Made by a program: the position numbers and the translations under genes
Shown here: positions 15,650-24,700 of the stretch, piece after piece
Position numbering within the stretch: position 1 is the stretch's first letter
Layout: each line of letters opens with the position of its first letter
Notes under the pieces: model-generated
The model's database searches: none
Told to the model about the DNA's origin: nothing
The model's input: only the letters and a program-made list of their open reading frames with translations
NCBI GenBank assembly: GCA_036489445.1
Contig: DASXFV010000031.1
Span: 1 to 64,000, forward strand
DNA: 64,000 bases
Direction: 5' to 3'
Source of the DNA: DAIDKA01 sp036489445
Lineage (GTDB): Bacteria > Pseudomonadota > Gammaproteobacteria > Steroidobacterales > Steroidobacteraceae

Positions 15650-16540
15650 ATGAATGAATCCAGTCAGAGCCTCGCACCGCATCCAGACTCGGGCCTGAAT
15701 CTGCGACCCCAAGCCCGTGGGCCGCAGGTCAACCGCCTCGACGGAGCCACGATCGGCCACACCATCGGCACGGTCACGGTGCTGGATCCGGTGTTTTCCT
15801 GCCGGGACGTCAATGTCCACTACGGGACCAAGCATGCCCTCAAGGACGTGAGCCTGGATGTCGCCAAGAAGCAGGTGCTGGCGATGATCGGTCCGTCGGG
15901 CTGCGGCAAATCAACCTTCCTGCGCTGCCTGAACCGGATGAATGACACCATCGCCGGTGCGCGCGTGACCGGGCAGATCCTGCTCGACGGGCAGGACATC
16001 CATGATCCGCAACGTGATGTGGTGCAGCTTCGCGCCCGCGTCGGCATGGTGTTCCAGAAGCCGAACCCGTTTCCCAAATCCATCTATGACAACGTGGCCT
16101 TTGGGCCGCGTCTGCACGGCCTGGCCCGCAACCGCACCGACCTCGATGAACTGGTGTGCAACAGCCTGCAGCGCGCCGGCCTTTGGGACGAGGTGAAGGA
16201 CCGGCTCACGCAGTCCGGCACCGGTCTGTCCGGCGGCCAGCAGCAGCGCCTGTGCATCGCCCGCACCATTGCCGTGAAGCCGCACGTCATTCTCATGGAT
16301 GAGCCCTGTTCGGCGCTGGACCCCATTGCCACGGCGCGCATCGAGGACCTGATCGATGAGCTGAAGGAATCCTTCGCCATCGCCATCGTCACGCATTCCA
16401 TGCAGCAGGCGGCACGCGTCTCGCAGCGCACCGCATACTTTCATCTGGGCTCGCTGGTGGAAGTGGGCGAGACGGACCGGATCTTCACCAACCCGCGTCA
16501 TCGGCTCACTGAAGACTACATCACCGGCCGCTTCGGCTGA
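15650..16540 (+). CDS. pstB: Phosphate ABC transporter ATPase PstB (second copy)
   Basis: Full-length paralogue of the preceding ATPase, 296 residues, with a longer N-terminal extension of about 50 residues before the ABC domain (FSCRDVNVHYG). Walker A GPSGCGKSTFLR, signature LSGGQQQRLCIART and Walker B ILMDEPCSALDP are intact; Cys replaces the usual Thr after DEP. I prefer ATG 15650, with AAGGCAAGGG upstream, to TTG 15632. Clear divergence from copy 1 argues against a recent duplication or assembly error. It may form heterodimers with copy 1 or serve another condition. Confidence 0.93.
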   Translation: MNESSQSLAPHPDSGLNLRPQARGPQVNRLDGATIGHTIGTVTVLDPVFSCRDVNVHYGTKHALKDVSLDVAKKQVLAMIGPSGCGKSTFLRCLNRMNDTIAGARVTGQILLDGQDIHDPQRDVVQLRARVGMVFQKPNPFPKSIYDNVAFGPRLHGLARNRTDLDELVCNSLQRAGLWDEVKDRLTQSGTGLSGGQQQRLCIARTIAVKPHVILMDEPCSALDPIATARIEDLIDELKESFAIAIVTHSMQQAARVSQRTAYFHLGSLVEVGETDRIFTNPRHRLTEDYITGRFG

Positions 16541-16571
16541 CCTGTCAGGTGCGCGGGCTTGGGTCTTGAGC

Positions 16572-17246
16572 ATGCTCGAAGGTCACATCAGCCGATCGTT
16601 TGACGGGGAGCTCGCGGGACTGCATATCCGTGTGCTGGAGATGGGCGGGCTGGCGCTGGACCAGGTGCGGGCCGCCTCCCGCGCCTACGCTGAATGGGAC
16701 CTGCGCCATGCCCAGCACGTCATTGATCGGGAGAGCGTGCTGACCTGCTGCGGCACCCGCATCTACGATGACCAGCTGACGCTGATTGCCCGGCGCAATC
16801 CCGTAGCCGGGGACCTGCGCGCCATCATTGCGCTGGCGAAAATTGCCGCGGAACTGGATCGGGCGGGCGCCGAGGCTTGCAAGATCGCCCGCACGGTGCT
16901 GCATCAGAGCGGACGACCGGGGCGGCGCACCTCGAGCGATGCACGGCATCTCGCCAATCTGGCAACCGCGCTGCTGCGGCTGGCCCTGGAGGCGCTGGAT
17001 CAGCTGGATGGAGCACTGGCCGACCAGGTCATCGATCGTGATCGGGACCTGGATGTTGAATATGCGTCCGGGCTGCGGCGCCTGCTGACCCGCGCGTTGG
17101 AAGATCCGGCGCAGCTGGAAATGACGGTGGAGGCGGCCTTCGCGCTCAAGGCGTTGGAGCGTATCGGTGATCACGCTCGCAACGCCGCCCAACAGATCGT
17201 CGGCATTGCCGACCAGGCGATTGTCAGAAAGCAGCTCGTCCCGTAA
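16572..17246 (+). CDS. phoU: PhoU-family phosphate signalling protein (second copy)
   Basis: Last gene of the pst operon, 224 residues, starting at ATG 16572 (TTG 16566 is possible). It aligns with PhoU across both helical repeats: RNPVAGDLRAIIALAKIAAE in the first and LKALERIGDHARNAAQ in the second. In the first repeat the metal motif E-R-x-G-D is replaced by DRAGAEACKIA, losing the Asp; the second is intact. It is shorter than the phoU copy behind phoR and lacks its Gly-rich tail. It probably senses or gates the PstB subunits encoded just upstream. It ends 12 bp from the convergent porin gene. Confidence 0.85.
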   Translation: MLEGHISRSFDGELAGLHIRVLEMGGLALDQVRAASRAYAEWDLRHAQHVIDRESVLTCCGTRIYDDQLTLIARRNPVAGDLRAIIALAKIAAELDRAGAEACKIARTVLHQSGRPGRRTSSDARHLANLATALLRLALEALDQLDGALADQVIDRDRDLDVEYASGLRRLLTRALEDPAQLEMTVEAAFALKALERIGDHARNAAQQIVGIADQAIVRKQLVP

Positions 17247-17258
17247 CCGACTGCTTGC

Positions 17259-18812
17259 TCATTTCTGGTACGGGTAGATGCGGAAGGACGCCATGCCCTC
17301 GAACATCCCGGCAGCCGGTGCGCCGCCGATACCCTCGAACAGCGTGCGCTGGATGTATCCGGCCTGCAGGCCGAACTGAGCATTGCCCAGGGAGCCGCGG
17401 TAGAACTTCCACCAGAAGCCGCCGGTCACTTCGTCCACCTTCCGGTTCTGGCCGGAGCAGGTGCCATTCAAAATGTAGCAGCCGCTGTTGCTCAGGGTCG
17501 GGATCCCCAAGCCATACCAGTAGGGGCCAATGCTCGCAGTGCTGTACTGGTAGAGCGTCTTGCTTTGCTGCTCACGGCCTGCGTACAGGTAGGTCTGCAG
17601 GGAAGGCGTGGGCGTGAACAGCAGCCCCGCCATGACCTGGTATGCCTGCACCGGGGCCAGCTGGCCATCGGGCTTCACGACCACATCGTTCAGCGAGCCG
17701 GAACCGTAGCGGCCAATGCCCTTGCCGGCGAGGCCACTGAGCTGGAAGCTCAGCAGATCGGGAACCAGGGGCAGAATGGCGCCAGCACCGACGCCGCCGC
17801 CCATGGTGGTCTGAGTGTTGGCCGCGATCGCCGATCGGAACCAACGCGCCAACCCATACAGTTCGTAGTGGCCGTAGCCCGGATCTGCGGCAATCTTGGC
17901 CACGATGTCCGGGGCAATGTCCGTCGAGAAGCTGGTTCCCGTGACGCTGCAGGTGCTGGAGGAGCTCGAGGTGGAGGTCGCAGTACCGGTGGTCGTGGTA
18001 GTCGTGGTGGTGGTCGTGGTGGTGGCCGTGCAGGTGCCGCCACCATTACCCAGCTGACTGGTGCCCGCGAAGCCCGTGATGGGCGATGCCGGCAGGGTTC
18101 CCTTGAGGCCCCCGGTGGCGAGAGCGTTGGTGCTGATGATGCCGGTGGCCTGCGGGCTCTCCAGCGACAGGCCCACCCACAGGCCGTCGGTGAGCTTGTC
18201 GACGAGGCGAAGCTGCGGGTTGCGGGTCCAGTTGAACCCGGCGACGTACTGCGCGTCTATGGTCAGCGGTACGTTGTCATCGCGCGGATCCATGCCCTTC
18301 TTTTCCAGGGTCACGAGGCTCCAATTCTGACCGGCCAGCAGGTACCAGCCCGAGTCGCTGGTGAAGCGGCCATAGATGTTGCGGATGCGCGGCTGGTAGC
18401 TGTTGCTCTCGTTGGAGTTCGCGGTGGGCGCGGCGCCCAGGAAGTCCATCTCGAACCAGGTTTCGGCCTTGTAGCCATCCATGTCCTGGGTCTGGGCGAG
18501 GAGGGAGAGACGGCTCTGGCGGGCGGTTTCCCGGAATTCAGAGACGTTGCTCTGTTCCGTATTGGCCAGCGGAATGCCGTTGAAGCTCGAGCCCACATCG
18601 GCGCTCTCATCCTTGTTGCGGTAGATGGTCGCGAGTTCCGTGAAGCCGCCAAACAACAGGGTAATGGGCCCGGTCTGGATGGCCGGGTTGGTGCTGGTCG
18701 CCGGCGCCGCGGCAGTATCGGCAGCGCTCTGCGCCATCACCACCGGTGCGCCGGCTACGCCGAGCACCAGGGCGACGGCCGCTGCGACCGGGGACAATCG
18801 TCGGTGTGTCAT
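17259..18812 (-). CDS. Pho-box-controlled outer-membrane porin (DcaP-like)
   Basis: Predicted 517-residue outer-membrane beta-barrel with a signal peptide (MTHRRLSPVAAAVALVLG, cut after VMA). The N-terminal strand region GPITLLFGGFTELATIYRNK, then ARQSRLSLLAQTQD and YQPRIRNIYGRF, fit DcaP/porin-type barrels; the C-terminus ends in strand-like MASFRIYPYQK. AGGAAGGA precedes ATG 18812. Residues around 260-290 form a run of Thr, then Ser, framed by two Cys, probably in a surface loop. Four half-sites of a PhoB box lie upstream and the pst operon is convergent, so I infer uptake of phosphate or a phosphorylated anion. It is not homologous enough for me to call it OprP/OprO. Confidence 0.75.
   Translation of the reverse strand: MTHRRLSPVAAAVALVLGVAGAPVVMAQSAADTAAAPATSTNPAIQTGPITLLFGGFTELATIYRNKDESADVGSSFNGIPLANTEQSNVSEFRETARQSRLSLLAQTQDMDGYKAETWFEMDFLGAAPTANSNESNSYQPRIRNIYGRFTSDSGWYLLAGQNWSLVTLEKKGMDPRDDNVPLTIDAQYVAGFNWTRNPQLRLVDKLTDGLWVGLSLESPQATGIISTNALATGGLKGTLPASPITGFAGTSQLGNGGGTCTATTTTTTTTTTTTGTATSTSSSSSTCSVTGTSFSTDIAPDIVAKIAADPGYGHYELYGLARWFRSAIAANTQTTMGGGVGAGAILPLVPDLLSFQLSGLAGKGIGRYGSGSLNDVVVKPDGQLAPVQAYQVMAGLLFTPTPSLQTYLYAGREQQSKTLYQYSTASIGPYWYGLGIPTLSNSGCYILNGTCSGQNRKVDEVTGGFWWKFYRGSLGNAQFGLQAGYIQRTLFEGIGGAPAAGMFEGMASFRIYPYQK
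17950..18035 (-). repeat. Simple-sequence tract coding Thr/Ser run in the porin
   Basis: Low-complexity triplet DNA (GTG/GTC-type on the plus strand) encodes about a dozen consecutive Thr, then a short spacer and five Ser, flanked by Cys codons. Such tracts can change length in frame by slippage, which would alter a surface loop without breaking the gene. Confidence 0.8.
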
Positions 18813-18867
18813 GAGTCGGTATCCTTCCTGACCGTAAGTTTCAGCGCCGCAACTGTGATTCATGCGA

Positions 18868-18907
18868 ATGACATCCAGATTGCGGCGCTGTGACAGTTAT
18901 GTGTCAG
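18868..18907 (-). promoter_or_regulatory. Strong PhoB box array upstream of the porin
   Basis: Reading the minus strand, CTGACAC, ATAA, CTGTCAC (18907-18890) matches the Pho box at 12 of 14 half-site positions allowing CAC/CAT. In the same 11-bp phase follow CCGCAAT (weak) and ATGTCAT (18874-18868, 6 of 7). The array ends 55 bp before the porin ATG at 18812. Confidence 0.8.
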
Positions 18908-18977
18908 CGCTGCTGCGACGCAGGGATTTACGGGGTTCGAGGCGGGTGGGGGATACCGGGGCCGCCCCAATTCGAGG

Positions 18978-20504
18978 TCAGCCTGGCTGCACCAGGCGGC
19001 GGAAGGCGGCGATGATGGCGGGTTGCGGGCGACGGATGTCGGGCACCTTTTGATACGGTTGCCAGCCCCCGCCCAGGCTGCGGTACAGAGCGACGAACTG
19101 CTCGCCGGCCGCGGTTTGGGCCTGGATGTACTCGGCCTGAATCTGGTACCCGGCGCGCTGCGCATCGACGACGTTCAGATAATCCGTGAGGCCCCGGGTG
19201 TACCGCTGCTGCGCCAGCGTAATCGCGCGCTGGCTGGCGGTGACGGCGAGTGCAAGTTTTTCCAGACGTGACTGTTCGGCCGAATACCGGCTGAGCGCGG
19301 TGTCCACCTCGCTGACCGCCGACTGGATGGTCTTGCGATAGCTCACCAGCAGCGCGCGGGTCTGCAGGTCCGCGATGTCCACCTGCGCATCCAGTGTTCC
19401 AAAATCCAGCAGCGGCCACAGCACCGAGGGGCCCGCCGACCAGATGTGCTGGCCGACGGCCGGATCCGTACCCAGGCCCTGGCGCTGGAAGCCAATGGCA
19501 CCGGTCACCGCCACATCGGGGAACAGGTCGGCAGTGGCGACGCCAATCCGCGCCGAGGAGGCTGCCAGCTGGCGCTCCGCCTGCCGGATGTCGGGACGCT
19601 GCCGCAGCAGTTGCAGTGGCAGGCCTGCGGGTGCAAGTTCCGGCGTGCCGGGGATCATGCTCGCGGGTGCGAGTTCGGCGACCAGATCTTCGGGGAAGCG
19701 GCCGAGCAATGTCGCCAGGGTGTACTGGCCGGCGCTGACCTGTGCCTGCAGCGGCGCCAGCTGCGCCTGCTCGTCGGCCAGTTCGCGATCGGCCAGGGTG
19801 ACATCCAGCTCATTGGTGATGCCGCGCTGATAGCGGATATGAACAATGCGCTGGGATTCCTGCAGCGCCTGGATGGTCGCCTGCAGGGTCGCGACCTGCA
19901 TTTGCGCGCCACGCAGGTCGATGTAGGCCCGTGCCACATCGGAGATGATGGCCACCAGCACGCCATCGCGTGCCGCCGCCAACGCCTGGGTGTCGGCCCG
20001 TGCCGCCTGCATTTCGCGCCGGTACTTGCCGAAGATGTCCAGTTCCCACAACGAATCGAAGCCGCCAAGCTCGTTGATATGCTGCAGGCCGGTGGAGTTA
20101 TCAGCCGAGACCAGTGACTGCGTGGCCCGTCCGCGCGCCAGATCGCCGCCCGTGCCGCGCGCCGCCGCCGCGCTGCCTTGCACATCGGGAAGGGCCGTGC
20201 CCAACATCCCCGCCTCATAGGTGCGCGCCGCCTGCAGCCGATCCAGCGCGATTTCTATGTCCGGATTCGCAGCGATGGCGCGGTCAATCAGCGAATTCAG
20301 TTCCGGATCCTGCAGCGCGCGCCACCAGGAGGCTAATTCAACGGCGCTGGCGGTGCTCGACTGCGCTTGCGCTGCGTAGTGATCCGGCAGCGGCAGCTGC
20401 GGACGGTGATAGTTGGGGCCGACCGCGCAGCCGCTGACCAGCGCACCCAGTACGCTCGCGAGTGCCACCGCCGGCAGCGGTCCGCGCAAGCCTCGCGCGC
20501 TCAT
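18978..20504 (-). CDS. RND efflux outer-membrane lipoprotein (NodT/OprM family)
   Basis: TolC-like outer-membrane channel that completes a tripartite pump. It has 508 residues with a lipoprotein signal ending LVSGC, so Cys26 is lipidated. CAVGPNYHRP is the typical NodT mature N-terminus. Two long coiled-coil-rich repeats follow, with LRGAQMQVATLQATIQALQ and LPLQLLRQRPDIRQAERQL as family markers. Its start overlaps the membrane-fusion gene stop by 4 bp, and it is the last gene of the pump operon. The porin gene downstream has its own Pho-box promoter. Confidence 0.93.
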   Translation of the reverse strand: MSARGLRGPLPAVALASVLGALVSGCAVGPNYHRPQLPLPDHYAAQAQSSTASAVELASWWRALQDPELNSLIDRAIAANPDIEIALDRLQAARTYEAGMLGTALPDVQGSAAAARGTGGDLARGRATQSLVSADNSTGLQHINELGGFDSLWELDIFGKYRREMQAARADTQALAAARDGVLVAIISDVARAYIDLRGAQMQVATLQATIQALQESQRIVHIRYQRGITNELDVTLADRELADEQAQLAPLQAQVSAGQYTLATLLGRFPEDLVAELAPASMIPGTPELAPAGLPLQLLRQRPDIRQAERQLAASSARIGVATADLFPDVAVTGAIGFQRQGLGTDPAVGQHIWSAGPSVLWPLLDFGTLDAQVDIADLQTRALLVSYRKTIQSAVSEVDTALSRYSAEQSRLEKLALAVTASQRAITLAQQRYTRGLTDYLNVVDAQRAGYQIQAEYIQAQTAAGEQFVALYRSLGGGWQPYQKVPDIRRPQPAIIAAFRRLVQPG

Positions 20505-21793
20505 GGCTGCCTGGCGACCTCTACCTGATCACCCGGGGCGATCTGGCTGCTCAAATTGAGGACCAGTTCGTCGCCCGGTTTCACCCCGGAACCCAGTTCC
20601 ACCATATTGCCATCGTCGCGCGCGATTGAGACATCACGCATCACGAGGCGCCCTTGAGCGTTGACCATGGCGACTTGGGTGCCGGTGGCGCGGAACAGCA
20701 GGGTGGCGGCCGGCACCTGCACCAGACCCCGCGGGGGCAGATCGAAACTTGCCGTGACGTACATGCCAGGTACCCAGTGCCCGGCAGCATTGGGGATGTC
20801 CACCTCGACCTGCAGAGTGCGCGCCTGGGCGTTCAGGGCCTGCGCGGTACGGGCGACTTTGCCCGAGTAGGTAAGCCCCGGGCCGCTCCCCGCGCCACTG
20901 ACGGTGACCGGCAGCTGTCCTTGCATCAGGTCGGTGGCGGCGCTCTGCGGTACCTCGATCATGACCCGCATCGGGTCATTCTGGGTCATGACATACAGTG
21001 GCGTTGTCGCGCTGGTGCTGCCGGCCGTGACCAGATTGCCGATGTCGATATTGCGCTGGGTGATCGTGCCATCAAATGGTGCGCGCACCTGCTTGTACGC
21101 CGACAGCGCGGCATACTGATCCACGCGCGCCTGGTCCAGAGCCACCTGTGCATAGGAACTTTGCAGCTGGGCGTTTGCGGTGCCGAAGGCCGCTTGCTTC
21201 TCGTCGCGCTCCTGCGCGGAGACGACTCCATCAGGAGAGTCGCGCCAGCGCTCGTAGGTGGTCTTGGCGAACGCCGCCTCGGCCTTGCGGACTTCCACCT
21301 GCGCCTGTGCAGTCTTCAGTTCGGCGCGCGCCGCGGCCAGCTCCGCGTCCAGCTCCGGCGTATCGATCGTCGCCATCACCTGACCGGTATGCACATGATC
21401 ACCGATATCGACGACCCAGCTGGCGACATAGCCGTTGACCCGGGCGTAGATGGTGCTGGAGTGCCAGGCCGCGGTCTGGCCCGGCAGGGCGAAGTGCTGA
21501 GCGGCGCCCACCGGAGCGGCTATGACCACATCCACCGTATGCGGCGCGGTGGCCGCGGCGCGTGCCTGGCTTGCCAGAGTGCGCTCGTGGAAGAATCCGA
21601 TCATGCGCACCAGCAGCAGGGCGATGACCAGCGCACAGACAGCAATGATGCTGGTCTTGCGCAACCCCCGTGCCGTATCCGGTGCATACGCGGTGGAAAT
21701 GGAATGAGTTTTCGTTCGCAGTTCATCCGCGGCGACCTCGTCCTCATAATCCGTTTCCTTGATTTCTGTTTTGTCTGAATCACGCGTTTGCAT
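20501..21793 (-). CDS. RND efflux periplasmic membrane-fusion protein
   Basis: HlyD/AcrA-type adaptor joining pump and outer-membrane channel. I start it at ATG 21793 (GAGG upstream), giving 430 residues; ATG 21820 is possible. A charged cytoplasmic N-terminus of about 45 residues precedes one transmembrane helix (TSIIAVCALVIALLLVRMIG) rather than a lipobox. Then come lipoyl halves (RVNGYVASWVVDIGDHVHTG and VRAPFDGTI), a helical hairpin between them, and beta-barrel segments. It overlaps the RND gene by 14 bp. Substrate cannot be read from sequence. Confidence 0.92.
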   Translation of the reverse strand: MQTRDSDKTEIKETDYEDEVAADELRTKTHSISTAYAPDTARGLRKTSIIAVCALVIALLLVRMIGFFHERTLASQARAAATAPHTVDVVIAAPVGAAQHFALPGQTAAWHSSTIYARVNGYVASWVVDIGDHVHTGQVMATIDTPELDAELAAARAELKTAQAQVEVRKAEAAFAKTTYERWRDSPDGVVSAQERDEKQAAFGTANAQLQSSYAQVALDQARVDQYAALSAYKQVRAPFDGTITQRNIDIGNLVTAGSTSATTPLYVMTQNDPMRVMIEVPQSAATDLMQGQLPVTVSGAGSGPGLTYSGKVARTAQALNAQARTLQVEVDIPNAAGHWVPGMYVTASFDLPPRGLVQVPAATLLFRATGTQVAMVNAQGRLVMRDVSIARDDGNMVELGSGVKPGDELVLNLSSQIAPGDQVEVARQP

Positions 21794-24700
21794 GGGCGCC
21801 TCGTGCGATCGGTGCCGCACTCTGATGGGGGGCTCGCCGCAACAGGCGATACATGGTCGGCACGAAGATCAGGGTGGCGAAAGTGGCGAACAGCAGTCCG
21901 CCGATCACGGCCCGGGCGAGGGGCGCGTTCTGCTCGCCGCCTTCGCCTACTCCCAACGCCATCGGTACCATGCCCAGGATCATGGCACCGGCGGTCATGA
22001 GGACGGGCCGCAGCCGGGTGTAGCCCGCAGTCGCCGCGGCGCTCAGCGGGGAGTCGCCGGCAGCAAGCCGCTGATTGGCGAAACTCACGATCAGGATGCT
22101 GTTCGCGGTGGTGAGCCCGATGCACATGAGAGTTCCCATCAGGGCCGGCACCGACAGATGCGTCTGACTCAGCAGCAGTATCCAGATCACTCCACCCAGT
22201 GCGAACGGCACCGCCATCAGCACGATCAATGGATCGATCCAGCTCTGGAAGTTTACGACCAGGAACAGGTAGACCAGGATGATGGCGAGCGCAATGCCGG
22301 AAAACAGCCCGTCATAGCTGCTGCGCATGGTGTCGACCTGGCCGCCCAGGCTCACCGTCATGGCGGAACTCAGCGGCGGTCGATTGGCGTCGATGAGACG
22401 ATCGATGTCGCGAGCCGCGCCGTACAGATCACGTCCCTGGACATTGGCGTGCACATCAAACAAGGGGCGGATGTTCAACTGCGACATGACCAGCGGCACC
22501 GTGCCGCGGCCCATGGAGGCGATATTCATCAGCAAGGGAGTGTTGCTCACCGCGCTGCCCGACAACGGCAGGGTCTGCAGATTCCCGGTGGAGTCGATGC
22601 TGTAGGGCGGCTGCTGCACCACGAGTGGATAGCTCACGCCATTGCGCGGATCGACCCAGAAGTTGGGCGCCGATTGCGCGCTGGAGTTGGTGGTCACCAG
22701 CACGTTCTCGGACGCCTGACGCTGTGAAGTACCCAGCTGCGAGGCCTGGGCCCGATTGACATCGACCGTCAGGGAGGGTGCATCCGGCACCTGAAACACA
22801 TGGGAATCCACCAGACCCGGCACACCGCTGAGCTTGCGCGCAAGATCCAGCGCCTTGGCATAGGTGGCGGCCGCGTCGGAACCGGTGACCCTGATGTCGA
22901 TGGGCGCAGGCTCACCGAAGTTCAACACCTGGTCCACGATGTCGGCCGGCTGGAAGAAGAACTGCAACTGCGGAAAGCGTCGCGGCAGCTCGCGGCGCAG
23001 CATTGCCGTCAGGTCGGCGGTCGGGGTGTGTTTCTGGTTGAGCGAGATGAGGATTTCCCCGTCCATCGGTCCGACGGTTGCGGAATCGCTCAGCGCCAGG
23101 TTGATGCCGCTATACGGCAATCCGATGTTGTCCAGGATTACGCTGATCTGCTGGGTTCCAACCAGCTTGCGGATGCTGCTCTCGACGGCGGCGAAGTCCT
23201 GCTGCGTGCTCTCCAGGCGCGTGCCCGGCGGGGCGCGCACATGCAGTCGCATCTGCCCGGCATCGACCTGGGGAAAGAAATCCCGCCCCAGCAGCGGGAA
23301 CAGCAGCAGTGAGACCAGCATCAGGCCGAGAAAGGCGGCGCCCGCATACAGGGGGAATGCCAGGCACCAGGACAGGGTGTTGCGGTAGCTTTCGCGCAGC
23401 GCGCTGAAGCCGCGCTCGAAGCGCTGGTGGATGCGCGCGAAGACGTTCGTGGCCGGAGCGTGTTCACCGGAGTGCCCGCTGCCGCGCATCAGGAAATTGA
23501 ACAGCACGGGTACCAGGGTGAAGGACAGCACCAGGCTCGCCAGCAGCGAGGCGATGACCGATACCGACAGCGGCGAGAACAGGTACTTGGCGGTGCCTTC
23601 GAGCAGGAACACGGGCACGAATACGATGCAGATGCACAGCGTGGACAGGAAGGTGGGAGTGCCGACCTCGCCGGCGCCGCGGATGATGGCCTCGCGCATG
23701 TTCTGGTTGAGACCCGCATGGCGTTCGACGTTCTCGATCACCACCGTGCCGTTGTCGACCAGGATACCGACCGCGAGCGCGAAGCCTCCCAGCGTCATGG
23801 TGTTCAGGGTCTCCCCGGCGGCACCCATGAACAGCACTGCAGTGAGTATCGACAGGGGAATCGACGCCAGAATGATCAGCGTCAGGCGCCAGTTGCCCAG
23901 GAACAGCAGGATCATGAGCGCCGTCAGGCCCGCGGCCATGCAGCCGCCCATCACGACGCTGTTGAGCGCCGCCTTCACGAATACGGATTGATCGAAAATC
24001 GGCTTGATGTTCACCGAGGCCGGCAGCAGGCGCTCGATGTCCGGCAGCAGGGCGCGAACGCCGTTGATCACGGCGAGCGTGGACACACCGCCGGTGTTGC
24101 GGATCGTCATCAAGGCTCCCGGCACGCCATTCACCGAGACGGAATTGGTCTGCACCTGGAAGCCATCGTGCACGTGCGCGACGTCGTGTACGAATACGGT
24201 ACGCCCGTCGACCTGTTTGACCGGGAAGTTGTTGATCTCATCCAGCACATTCGGGCTGTTGTTCATCGTCAGGGTGTAGTCTTGCGTGCCGATCTTTACG
24301 TCCCCGGCCGGCAGGATCACGTTCTGCGCCTGCAAGGCGTCGCTCACGTCATTGGCGGTGAGGCCGCGGGCCTCCAGCGCCTTCGGATCCAGGTCCGCCA
24401 TGATCACCCGCGGTTTGCCGCCATAGGGGTAGGGCACGTCGGCACCGTGCACCACGGCGAGCTCGGGTCGGATGATGTTCTGACCCAGGTCATTCAGTTT
24501 GGTATCCGGCAGGGTGTTGCTGGACAGGCTCAGCTGGATGATTGGGACATCCGTGGCCCCGTAGCGGATGACCAGCGGTGGGTTGATGTTCGGCGGCATG
24601 TACTTGCGCACATACGAGGCGCTGCTGGCCAGCTGCGCGATGGCGCGGGTCACGTCCGCACCCTCGTGCAGGTAGATTTTCTCGACGCCGACGCCCTCGT

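Noticed and set aside
15632..16540. Second pstB as an assembly duplication
   Set aside because: The copies differ in sequence and N-terminal length throughout; an assembly duplicate would be identical.
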